Shown here in pieces: positions 55,288 to 64,000 of a stretch of 64,000 bases of DNA. The translations under genes and the position numbers were made by a program. Positions within the stretch are counted from its first letter, which is position 1, and each line of letters opens with the position of its first letter. Source of the DNA: Chelydra serpentina (Eukaryota > Chordata > Testudines > Chelydridae); NCBI GenBank assembly GCA_037349315.1, contig JBAIAC010000006.1, forward strand, positions 12,993,501 through 13,057,500. Direction: 5' to 3'. The notes under the pieces were generated by a model, which saw nothing but the letters and a program-made list of their open reading frames with translations, had not been told where the DNA came from and searched no databases.

Positions 55288-58200
55288 GTATGTATATTTT
55301 TTTTCAGTTATATACTGAAAGTATTAAACTTTGTCTCCTTTCTTGCTGGAAATTTCCCATTGTGGTGTATTATTCACAGGGGTTGGGAAGACAATCTAGT
55401 TCATGTTCCATTATTTTCTGTCTAAATAGTGCATTAATAAATAAATTAAATTAGGGGTATCTGGTTACTTAAAAATAACTGGGCTCTGGTAATGAAGAGC
55501 ACTTGTTAAATAGCCAATTTTTACCCTGCAATATTTACCCTGTATACCTTTGGATGTTAATGAGTACTCTGGTGTGGTTTATTCTAAAGTAGTTGTGGTG
55601 GATTCTCCATCACTGAAGTTTTAAATCAAGATAAGCTCTCAGAACTTCCCCCAAAATAATTCTATGGCCTGTGGTATAGGGGAGATCAGACTAGGTGATC
55701 AGTGGTCCCTTCTGGCCTTGGAATCTATTCATGCTTTTCCTCCTTTTGCTCACCCTGTCAGTTACATCACACTAATGACACCATGGGATAACTTCACTGT
55801 GGATTGAAAATTATACTGATCTGAGTTTTAGGTCTTTAACTTGTGTATATATAATCTTAAACCAAATCATTTTGCCTCTTTCATCCCACTTCAATTACAG
55901 CCTGATTTCACTGGTCAAGTCTTAAACTGATAGAGCTAAACCCAATGCTATATGAAAGCTGGAATCTCTCTCTAATGCCATTTTAGGGTCATGACTGAAG
56001 ATTAGCACTTATTGAGGACCACCAAAATAGGGCCAGAATTGATGTGGTTGATGGAAAAATGATCAGAAAAACCTGACTGACTTTAGTGCAGGGTTCACTT
56101 TATATTTAAAAAAAATCCAGTTTATCTATGATTATTTAATGTTAGAGAGAAATTATTTGTACCTCAACTTTCATTCTCTCCACAACAAAAATCTGTGCAG
56201 CCATTAGAGCTTTGAAGTTGAACACAGTTACAGCAGAAACAAATGACATCAACACGGATCACCTCAGTAATCAATTGGGTACCTAGGTGACACCCACTCT
56301 CATTTGGCTTCAAAAAAAATAATTAAGTTGTATTAAGTTTGCTTATGGATAATGACAGTAAATGGACAAACTACATAGATAACTGAATAGTTGCTGTTTC
56401 ATATGCTGTATATTTTCTTTGCAGACAAAACATATGTATATAACTTACTGAAAAACTGCAGCACTTCCATGAAGGTGTATCTTAAAGAAGAGATTCCAGA
56501 CAGATTTCATTACCATCACAATAAGCGCATTCAACCCATAATTCTGGTTGCAGATGAGGGCTGGACAATTGTACAAAATGAGTCATTTACAAAATGTAAG
56601 TATTTTCATCCTTCATGCTCCTGGTGGCTTATATTGTTGAACTCTTATTTCTATTGTTGGGATCCTCAGGTACTATTATCAATGACCAGTAAAACAGAGT
56701 CCCATGCATATTACAAAAACCCGTAAGCATTGGGTTACCCAAAATGACAGGCAAATAAAACAAATAGGAAGGGTTTAGGAGTATAAAGTTATACCACCGA
56801 CAAGTTTGTATGCATAAATCAGCAATAACAATGGTCACAGTAGCCATGAGTTATGATAGAGAATGTAGACCAATACGTTGAGCAGAAAAGTCAGATGTAG
56901 TGAAAGCAAAGTGTCTATGTTCTGTATATTTGGGTAACCAAAAAAGGGAAAATAAAAGCTTGCTGCTGCAACAAAACCATTGTCTTATCTTAAATCATAA
57001 GTTGTACATTTCATGATAATACTTAGTGCTCTGGAACTTTGCCACCGCCATCTATCTCCTTGATGAATCTGACTGTAACAAGTGGTTGTCTATAGAGAAT
57101 AACTTAAAATTGGTCATCTGCACTGCCACCACATTCCCAGTTTCATCCATATTGTTGCATAGAATACAAAGCTGTCCTGTGCTCCTTTCACGTTGGAGGT
57201 AATAGCATATCATCCGTGAAAGGCATGAATCCCTTCTAAAGGGGAACCCAAAAGCTCGGAGCTGACTCAGTGTAGGAAAGAGGGTGTCTGGCTCACCAGA
57301 CAGCCAAAAACTGTGCACTTAACTACAGTGGATATGAATGTTCTACCATTTATACCTTCAAGTGCACAATTGGCAGCTTAACCAAGTAGTGAATGGACAG
57401 TCCCAAATTTTTCTAACATTGCTTTGTTTTTCTACTAATACCACTAACTACCACTGCCACCATTCCAGTTTCTAGCAATATTAACAGATGAATTCTCCTG
57501 CTTAAAGCTCAGTGAGGGCACTTTGAAGGGGCCTTTTCCTACAGAACAAATGAGTGCATAGAAGCAAAAGATAAGTTTAGCTTAAATGAAAGCAAGTAAT
57601 TGGTAAAAGTAACTTACGATTTATTCCAATACTGACATTACAAAACTGCTAAACAAAATAATCTTACTGGAGAGACTATCACTGGATCATGAGCATGTAA
57701 ATTACAAAATCCCATATCAAAATCCTGAATTGATTAATGATACTGTCAGAAATACACACACACTTTGCAAAGACCCTGTCTGATGGGTGATTTGTTGAGT
57801 TACTTAGATCATGAAGAAACCTTGGATGAGGACTAGTGTGTACAGAGACTGAATCTCTTCAACCTAATGTGCTGCAAACATTTAGAACTGACCAGTCACA
57901 ATAAGTAGCTGTCTGTTTTTATATCCATGTTGTGACAAAGCTCTGTCCTTGTCTCCGTGGATCCTGCGTTTCCTGGCAGATTTGTGCTAGCCTCCAAGGC
58001 TTACTGTGACCCTCCTTGTAGCCCTTCTCTCTCTAGAGGCAAGGGTCACAGCCTACTGAGCCATTTTCATCATAAGCCAGCAAGGGAGGTGAGGAGAAGC
58101 TACCCTCCCTTGCACAGTCTCTGTAGTCTCCCAGTCTTGGTGATTAATCGGGGGGAGGCAAAAGGGGGGGGAGCCCGGGCCCACCCTCTACTCTGGGCTC

Positions 58201-59172
58201 CAGCCCAGGGACCGTAATAGTATCAGCTATGGTAGCTGACCTTTTAGAAATAGGACACGTACAATTCCCTGGGCTACTTCCCCCCCACAGCAGCCCCCAC
58301 TTCCTCCAACTCCACTTCACCCTTACCTCAGGGCCTCCTTCCTTGTGCCTGATATGGGGTGTCTCCAATAGCACAACCTCCTTCCACAGCTCCTGACATC
58401 CACCCCACACTGACTAAATGGGAGGTTTTTAACTAGTTCCAGCGAGCCCTTGATTGGCTTCAGGTGTCCCAATCAATCTAGCCATCTCCACTGCTTTTTC
58501 TAGAAGGATCTTAATTGGCACCAGGTGTCTTGATTAACCTGGCGCAACTGCCATTTAGTTACCAAGGTATCAGGGATTTGTTTAGCCTGGGGCTAACATA
58601 CTGGTGCCTCACCACTTTGCTATAGCCATCTGGCCTTGCCCCCTCACAATACGTATATAAGAAGAGAAGAAACCCCATATGTTCTGTGATCTGTTTTGCT
58701 CACCTATCCCATAGCTTTCAGTGTTAGTGCTATTTCTAACTTATTCTATATATCTAGTCTGTTGAATGGTCGGTCATACTGTATTCTTAAGTCCTCGCTT
58801 AACATTGTAGTTATGTTCCTGAAAAATACAATTTTAAGCAAATCCAATTTCCCCATAAGGATTAATGTAAATACTAGGCAGATTAGGTTCCAGGGAAATT
58901 TTTTCACCAGCCACACACACACACATTTATTTCATGTGAGTATGTGTACACACACAGTTTTAAACAAACAATACTGTACACAGCAATGATGATTGTGAAG
59001 CTGGGTCGAGGTGGTGAAGTAAAAGGGTGGGATATTTCCCAGGGAATGCTTTACTGCTAAATGAGGCTTAGCCCGCAAGGGTTAACCCATTGTTGTTAAT
59101 GTAGCCTGACACTCTACAAGGCAGCATGAATGGAGGGAGGGGAGACAGCATGGCAGACAGAGACACACCCCC

Positions 59173-59209
<37 letters not shown>

Positions 59210-61721
59210 CATTGCCCCTTTAAGTACACTGCCTTTTTAAGTAGATCAGCAAGTTTGAGACAGCAGCTGCTGCCAGCAAGTGCCTCTTCCCCCCCCATGG
59301 AGATAGGGTGTAGGGGGACACCCTGACATTAGCTCCCCTCCCTCCCACAGCAAGCAGGAGGCTCCTGGGAGCAGCTCCAAGGCAGAGGGCAGGAGCAGCA
59401 CATGACAGTGAGGGGCGGGACAATCTAACTGCCAGCAACTGATAGCCTGCTGGGCAGCTGCCCCCAGGGAACTTAGCGGGGCTGCAGATCCACCCTGGTT
59501 CCAAGCCCTCACCAGCTAGCTCCAACGGGCTGCTCTTCCTGCAAGCAGTGGACAAAGCAGGCAGTTGCCAAACGAAGTTAGAAGGGAGCATTGCACAACT
59601 TTAAACTAGCATGTTCCCTAATTGATCAGCAACATAATGTTAACTAGGACGATTTTAAGTGAGGAGTAACTGTATTACAAAAAATACTTTTTCTAAGTCA
59701 GTGGTTCTCAGTCTTTCATTTATGGACTCCTTTTGAAAATTTCAAATGGAGGCACAGACCTCTTTGGAAATCTGTGTATCTATAGCTGAATTCTGTTCAG
59801 TTTTCAGTCCGTCTTTCATAGATACCTTAAGACATAGTCCACAGGTTGAAGACCACTGTCCTAAGTGTTCAACAATCAGTGTTGTTCCTATAATTTATAA
59901 GGGGATTAGGAAGACAAACTCTTGTCATGAGTGTCTTAGGCTAGGTCTACACTAACCCCCCCTGTCGAACTAAGATACGCAACTTCAGCTACGTTAATAA
60001 CGTAGCTGAAGTCGAAGTCTTAGTTCGAACTTACCTGTGGTCCACACGCGGCGCGCAGGCTCCCCCGTCGACTCCGCCTGCTCCGTTCCCAGAGCAGGAT
60101 TACCGGCGTCGACGGGGGAGCACTTCCTGGTTCGATTTATCACGTCTAGAGAAGACGCGATAAATCAAACCCAGAACATCGATCCCGTGCCTCCGACCGG
60201 ACGCGTAAGTATAGACGTACCCTTAGAGAAGAAGCTAGAAGTGGCTGAACAAACAATTTTTAAATTGCCCTCTAGAGAATCCCAATAACTTGTTCCAACT
60301 GTTTGGGTTAGAAGGAGCCAGCTATGACCCTGGAAAGAAACATTTATTTAATGTGCAAACAGTAACCATTGTGTTGGCATCTTATACAAGTTTAAAACAA
60401 ATACAAGTCTCTCTCTAGAATAGTTGCTATAAAAACCCCACTATTCCCTACTGTTAGAGTGATCAGCAGATAAAGGCTAAATTGAAGAGCGCTTCTACTT
60501 TGCATCTTGAAACTCTTCAAATTCTGAGCCTGGCAGACTACTAGAGACGGGTTCCAGGTGCACAAAAGAGGCCTGCTGTTGGTACTGAAGAGTTCAGTCC
60601 ATGAATCAACAGCATGAGTGACCCTGTAAAGTACAGCTGTCATAGCTGGACACAGGGAAGATGTTTGGTTTCTATGTTAGGTCTTCTATTAAAAGGAAGT
60701 CGTTGCTGTTTGTTTGCATTCTAAATGATGTCATACTCTGGAGTTTGTTTATCCTAGAGAAACAAACAAGATTGTTTACTCTTAACAAAAAAAATCCCTA
60801 CCCTACTGCTGTTCCACACTGCTAGAATCCTAAAAGTTAGATCTACAATATAATTTGTCTTAAATGGATTTTTGCTTCAATGATTGGTTTAAAAAAAAAC
60901 CCCACACACAAATTGCTGTATGTCCTGTATATGAACTAGAGGTTAAAGTGCCTGTTAAAACTTCTGCTGAATCATTGTGAATTAATGCATTACTTATCTT
61001 GACCACTCTGTTTTTAAAAACAAATTGGCTACAAACCTATCATATCATAGACCATGATGACAATCACTTTCATAATCCAGATCTTTTTCCTGGCTTCACA
61101 TTTCTGGAGGGAATATAGAAGTTGTGCTCTAATCTAAAGAAACTTCAGCAAAGTGCCCTGTTAATTTTTAAGTAGGAAACTTTGCTATTAAAATATTCTT
61201 GTGGTTTTTAGGCATTAGTACAAATGTTGCATTACTTTGTTCCTTTTTTTTTAGGAACAGACAACAGTTAATATCATAGCTGACAGTTTGTAAGCAACTT
61301 AGTTTTAGTTTACAACATTAATTTTATATTTGTTTATCAACTTTGCATTTCTCCTTTAGTAGGTGACCACGGCTATGACAATGCTCTCCCAAGCATGCAT
61401 CCGTTCCTGGCTGCTCATGGTCCTGCTTTTCGTAAAGGCTACAAGCAGAACACAATTAATAATGTTGATATCTACCCAGTGATGTGTCACATCCTTGGAT
61501 TAAAACCTCAGCCCAATAATGGAACCTTCAGCAACACCAAGTGCTTGTTAGTTGACCAGTGGTGCATAAATCTTCCTGAAGCAATTGGAATAGTTGTTGG
61601 TGTCCTCCTAGTGTTAACTACTCTGACTTGCCTTATAATAATCATGAAAAATAGAGTGTCCTCTCCCCGTCCGTTCTCCCGACTTCAACTACAAGAGGAT
61701 GACGATCCCTTAATTGGATAG
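54468..61721 (+). CDS. ENPP4: ENPP4, ectonucleotide pyrophosphatase/phosphodiesterase 4 (three coding exons, 450 aa)
   Basis: Coding exons 54468-55287, 56425-56595 and 61360-61721 join to 1353 nt ending TAG, close to the 453 residues of the human protein. The start [10 protein letters not shown] is chosen over the ATG 12 bases upstream because it matches the family and gives a signal peptide of about 17 residues. Catalytic-domain motifs are present: [13 protein letters not shown] (metal-binding Asp32), [14 protein letters not shown] (nucleophile Thr68), [21 protein letters not shown] and GDHGYDN with the later 'AAHGPAF' His, so the two-zinc site looks intact. A single membrane span [21 protein letters not shown] is at about 405-425, then a short tail ending EDDDPLIG, which fits a DxxxLI sorting signal. 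ENPP4 is a type I membrane enzyme that splits diadenosine polyphosphates such as Ap3A at the cell surface. Phases at both junctions are 1. Confidence 0.96.
55555..55735 (+). repeat. CR1-type LINE 3' tail in ENPP4 intron 2
   Basis: 'GTGGTGGATTCTCCATCACT' and then 'GATCAGTGGTCCCTTCTGGCC' with 'TTGGAATCTATTCATG' are consecutive parts of an old CR1 3' end. Confidence 0.65.
56425..56595 (+). CDS. ENPP4: ENPP4 exon 3
   Basis: The acceptor TTTCTTTGCAG ends at 56424; the donor GTAAGT starts at 56596. It adds 171 bases, encoding '[16 protein letters not shown]' and '[16 protein letters not shown]' in frame with both neighbours. Confidence 0.94.
57931..58648. mobile_element. LTR-like element with TGTGACA start, in ENPP4 intron 3
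   Basis: A diverged relative of 30753-31533: same start TGTGACAAAG, shared 'CCAGCCCAGGG', 'TTCCCTGGGCTAC' and 'CAGGTGTC' blocks in the same order, ending near CCCCCTCACA. No target duplication was identified. Confidence 0.6.
58788..59672. mobile_element. Putative DNA transposon relic with inverted ends
   Basis: The left end AAGTCCTCGCTTAAC and the right-end inverse of TTTTAAGTGAGGAGTA are imperfect inverted repeats (CTCCTCACTTAA versus GTCCTCGCTTAA). The interior is non-coding and contains an (AC)n run near 58913 and a (GA)n run at 59176-59203. The superfamily was not determined. Confidence 0.5.
59176..59203. repeat. (GA)n microsatellite
   Basis: About 14 uninterrupted GA dinucleotides. Confidence 0.9.
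59939..60222. mobile_element. Harbinger-type MITE in ENPP4 intron 3
   Basis: Ends GGCTAGGTCTACACT and AGTATAGACGTACCC are imperfect inverted repeats, flanked by TTA on both sides (59936-59938, 60223-60225), the 3-bp duplication typical of PIF/Harbinger. Within it, 59980-60012 is an almost perfect palindrome centred on a TTAATAA core. Confidence 0.78.
61360..61721 (+). CDS. ENPP4: ENPP4 exon 4 (last coding exon)
   Basis: The acceptor CTCCTTTAG ends at 61359. A second AG three bases later would drop the codon for Leu before GDHGYDN, so the first is preferred. It encodes the last metal-ligand region, the membrane span and the tail, and ends TAG at 61719-61721. Confidence 0.94.
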
Positions 61722-63230
61722 CAGATGTAGGAAGTCCTAACTTCACTACAACATAGATATTAGGGTCTGGAAGTAAGTGGTATGATTAATGTGCAAGTTT
61801 GCTGATCATTCTATGATGCACTTTAAACAGTACTCATTTAAAATTGCCTAAGATGTACAGACAAAAACCTGTTGAACTGTTTGCCTCTGCATCTTGACTA
61901 ACAATTCAATAGCACAAGATTCACAAAAAGAATCTACACTGAAAGGATCCTGTGTTTCCTACTGGAAAAGGCAGTTAACAAGACAAAGATGTATGTTTTA
62001 CATTTGGGTATTTACACACTTGTAAAATAAAATATCAACTATAAACAAGCTAGGCTAGGAGTCTGAACTTTAACATTTGTAAATAAAACTGACTGCATTT
62101 TGTATTACATTTAATAGCAGTGATTGCTTTACAATTCTTGCATTCATGTATCAGTTGGAAAAATCTGTCCTGGGTCTTGGACTTTAAGACCAGTGGTTCT
62201 CTGGCTGGTGTATATTGAATGTTCTTGGAAACAGAGATTCCAATTTCTTGTATCTAAATAAACCAGCAATAGAAATTCAGCACTAGGGGGAGTTCTCCCC
62301 TGCAACTATTATAAGTCAAGTTGTACAATGTTCAGTGTTTTTTGTTTTTAACGAGGAGGTAAAACTAACTGGTGTAGTCTAAAGTACAGGAATGGGTTTA
62401 TGGATAGTGAGGTTCATGTCCCACTTCTGACTGACTTTCTGCATGGCCTTGTGCAAGTCAGTTGACTTCTCTACCAGAGTTTCCTCTTCTATAGAGCTGA
62501 GAACACTTAATTACCTTGCAGAGTTGACTTGAGAGTGAGTTTCTTTGTGAAATGTTTTGAGATTCTCAGGTGGAGGTCTTGAAGTACAAAGTACTATTAA
62601 AGAGAATATGAAAACATTTCTCAGATACACCCCTACATGCAGTCTCTTTCATATACACTTTTTTAAAGTTTAGGTGTTTGGTTTTTTTTTAAATGGGGAG
62701 CCCTCACTTCAGGGTTCACAGCTTTCTCTGGTTAAAACATGATTGTAATAACACATGAAGAAAAACTTTGGTTTAGTGCCAATGGACTTTATCCTATGAG
62801 GATGGTACCTTTTTTAAAAGGTGTTAAACCTATTAACACAATTTTAAAGTTCTATTGTAAATTAATGGTACCACTGAACCTATTAACGATGCAGTAGGAT
62901 TTGCTATATGCCACTTCACTCCCAGGCTGTTGATCAGGGTTTGAAGAAAGAGCTCAAAGTGCTGAGTGTTGCTCTTGAATGGTGCCTTGCTGATACTCAG
63001 AGTGGCATTGGTGGCTCCAAAGGGAGCTGCATCCGGTTTCCCAGGGTAGAAAGAATGGAAAATAAAGGGAATCTAGAACTAGTCATCTCTGTGTGTTGTA
63101 TATAATGTGCTTAAGATCAGACTATTTTTAAATGGCTAGTGCCTTAACTTGGTGAAATATTTATATTTTGATTGTATGATTTTGGTTTCTGTAAAAACAT
63201 TTTGCATATGTAAAATAAATTTTAGTAAGT
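61722..63230 (+). other. ENPP4: ENPP4 3' untranslated region with candidate polyadenylation signals
   Basis: AATAAA occurs at 62026-62031, 62082-62087, 62257-62262 and 63214-63219. The first pair lie about 300-365 bases after the stop and could end a short transcript; the last would give a 3' UTR of about 1.5 kb. Which is used cannot be decided here. Confidence 0.6.
62385..62615 (+). repeat. MIR-like ancient SINE in or after the ENPP4 3' UTR
   Basis: Blocks 'GCATGGCCTTGTGCAAGTCA', 'CCAGAGTTTCCTCTTCTATA' and 'GAAATGTTTTGAGATTCTCA' are in MIR order, diverged. Confidence 0.7.
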
Positions 63231-63356
63231 GTCCTAATTTTTCTCAAACTATCTTTTTTCTAAGCAAAAAACATGGCATGTTGTTCATCCCTTTGGAACT
63301 GATACAGCTTTTGCTTTTATGGCACATGATAGTCTGCACTAACTGGGAAATGCTAT

Positions 63357-63551
63357 CAGAGGGGTAGCCGTGTTTGGCGCTTCTACAGATCCAGACTAAG
63401 GGTCCTGGGGCACCTTATAGACTAACAGAGGTATTGAAGCATAAGCTTTCATGGGTGAATATCCACTTCGCGAAGAAGTGGGTATTCACCCACGAAAGCT
63501 TATGCTTCAATACCTCTGTTAGTCTATAAGGTGCCCCAGGACCCTTTGTTC
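63357..63551. mobile_element. Penelope-like tail fragment inserted as a hairpin, with 14-bp target duplication
   Basis: Two copies of the same tail segment face each other around CTTCGCGAAG near 63473, with arms of about 70 bp (for example GGGTCCTGGGGCACCTTATA and its inverse). The left arm continues outward as CAGAGGGGTAGCCGTGTT, as in the copy at 47081. The insertion is flanked by the 14-bp direct repeat CTGGGAAATGCTAT at 63343-63356 and 63552-63565. Confidence 0.88.
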
Positions 63552-63565
63552 CTGGGAAATGCTAT

Positions 63566-64000
63566 GATCTTTATCTCCAGAAGAGGCTAATGTATCCAAA
63601 CAGCAAATGGCTGTGCAGGGAGAGGAGGCACACCAGCTGCTGGCCTGGGCTAGGAGCAGGAAGGACTCAGGCTGGTGAGGGTGGATGTGAGCTTGAAGAG
63701 CCCAGGTACTGAGCAGCCATCAATGCATCCCTACTGCTGGAAAAGGCAAGCCCCTACTGTCCTTAAAGAAGCAGCTGGTGCCAGTAACCTGTGTCAAATA
63801 TCCCATATTTGAGAAAGTTGCAGCAGCTCTAAGCTGGCTATTTGAGTCCTCAGACTTCCTAGATCCTCATTAATTGGTTTTAGACATGGGTTTCGGGTAA
63901 AAACTACATTAAGTGCACTGGCGGATCTTCTAGCATTAGACAAATTAAGTTCTCCATGCTATTTTTAATGTCAGCTTCTTTTGGCACAGTATGAGGACAG
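63566..64000. other. No gene recognised
   Basis: Unassigned sequence up to the window edge. Confidence 0.4.

Noticed and set aside
55288..55454. Extension of the ENPP4 frame past 55287
   Set aside because: A consensus donor follows 55287 and homology resumes only at 56425. The extra codons are intron read-through.
59220..59591. 123-codon minus-strand frame
   Set aside because: It lies within a non-coding element relic in ENPP4 intron 3 and has no recognisable feature.

Overview
This is vertebrate nuclear DNA, most likely from a cryptodiran turtle. The strongest taxonomic signal is a tRNA-derived SINE at about 50262-50440 of the turtle Cry type. Supporting this are many CR1 LINE fragments of several ages, Penelope-like fragments, a DIRS-like element and numerous turtle-style hAT, Harbinger and mariner MITEs. 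Family names rest on recognition from the sequence, because no database search was possible.

Two host genes are supported. On the minus strand, 23442-22918 is the alternative first coding exon of CLIC5 (long isoform). The rest of that gene must lie beyond the left edge, so about 1-22.9 kb is probably CLIC5 intron. On the plus strand is ENPP4, complete in its coding part: a GC-rich island with a likely untranslated exon 1 near 49.1-49.23 kb, then coding exons at 54423-55287, 56425-56595 and 61360-61721. These join with correct phases into a predicted 450-residue protein. The head-to-head order CLIC5(-)/ENPP4(+) matches the vertebrate synteny I know.

Layout: 1-5640 is a decayed minus-strand DIRS-like tyrosine-recombinase retroelement whose gag carries a GC-rich tandem array. 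It abuts an RTE-clade LINE (5641-8395) with an almost intact reverse transcriptase. 8.4-22.7 kb is AT-rich intron with MITEs, MIRs, a solo LTR and a Penelope-like 3' end. 23.4-33 kb is intergenic DNA with repeats. 33.25-44.53 kb is a nested stack: an old CR1 holds a younger CR1, which holds an endogenous retrovirus, which holds a hAT MITE, and 887 bp of the retrovirus including the MITE is copied in inverted orientation back into the younger CR1. 44.9-47.7 kb holds a transposase-like gene of a superfamily I cannot name, interrupted on one side by a Penelope-like fragment. 48.2-50.4 kb is the ENPP4 promoter region bracketed by two copies of one mariner-type MITE. The rest is ENPP4 with intronic repeats, its 3' UTR, and a hairpin-shaped Penelope-like insertion near the right edge.

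No new cellular pathway was found. The observations most worth checking are the 887-bp perfect-looking inverted duplication, the unclassified transposase-like gene, the DIRS/RTE junction, and the hairpin Penelope insertion with a 14-bp target-site duplication.
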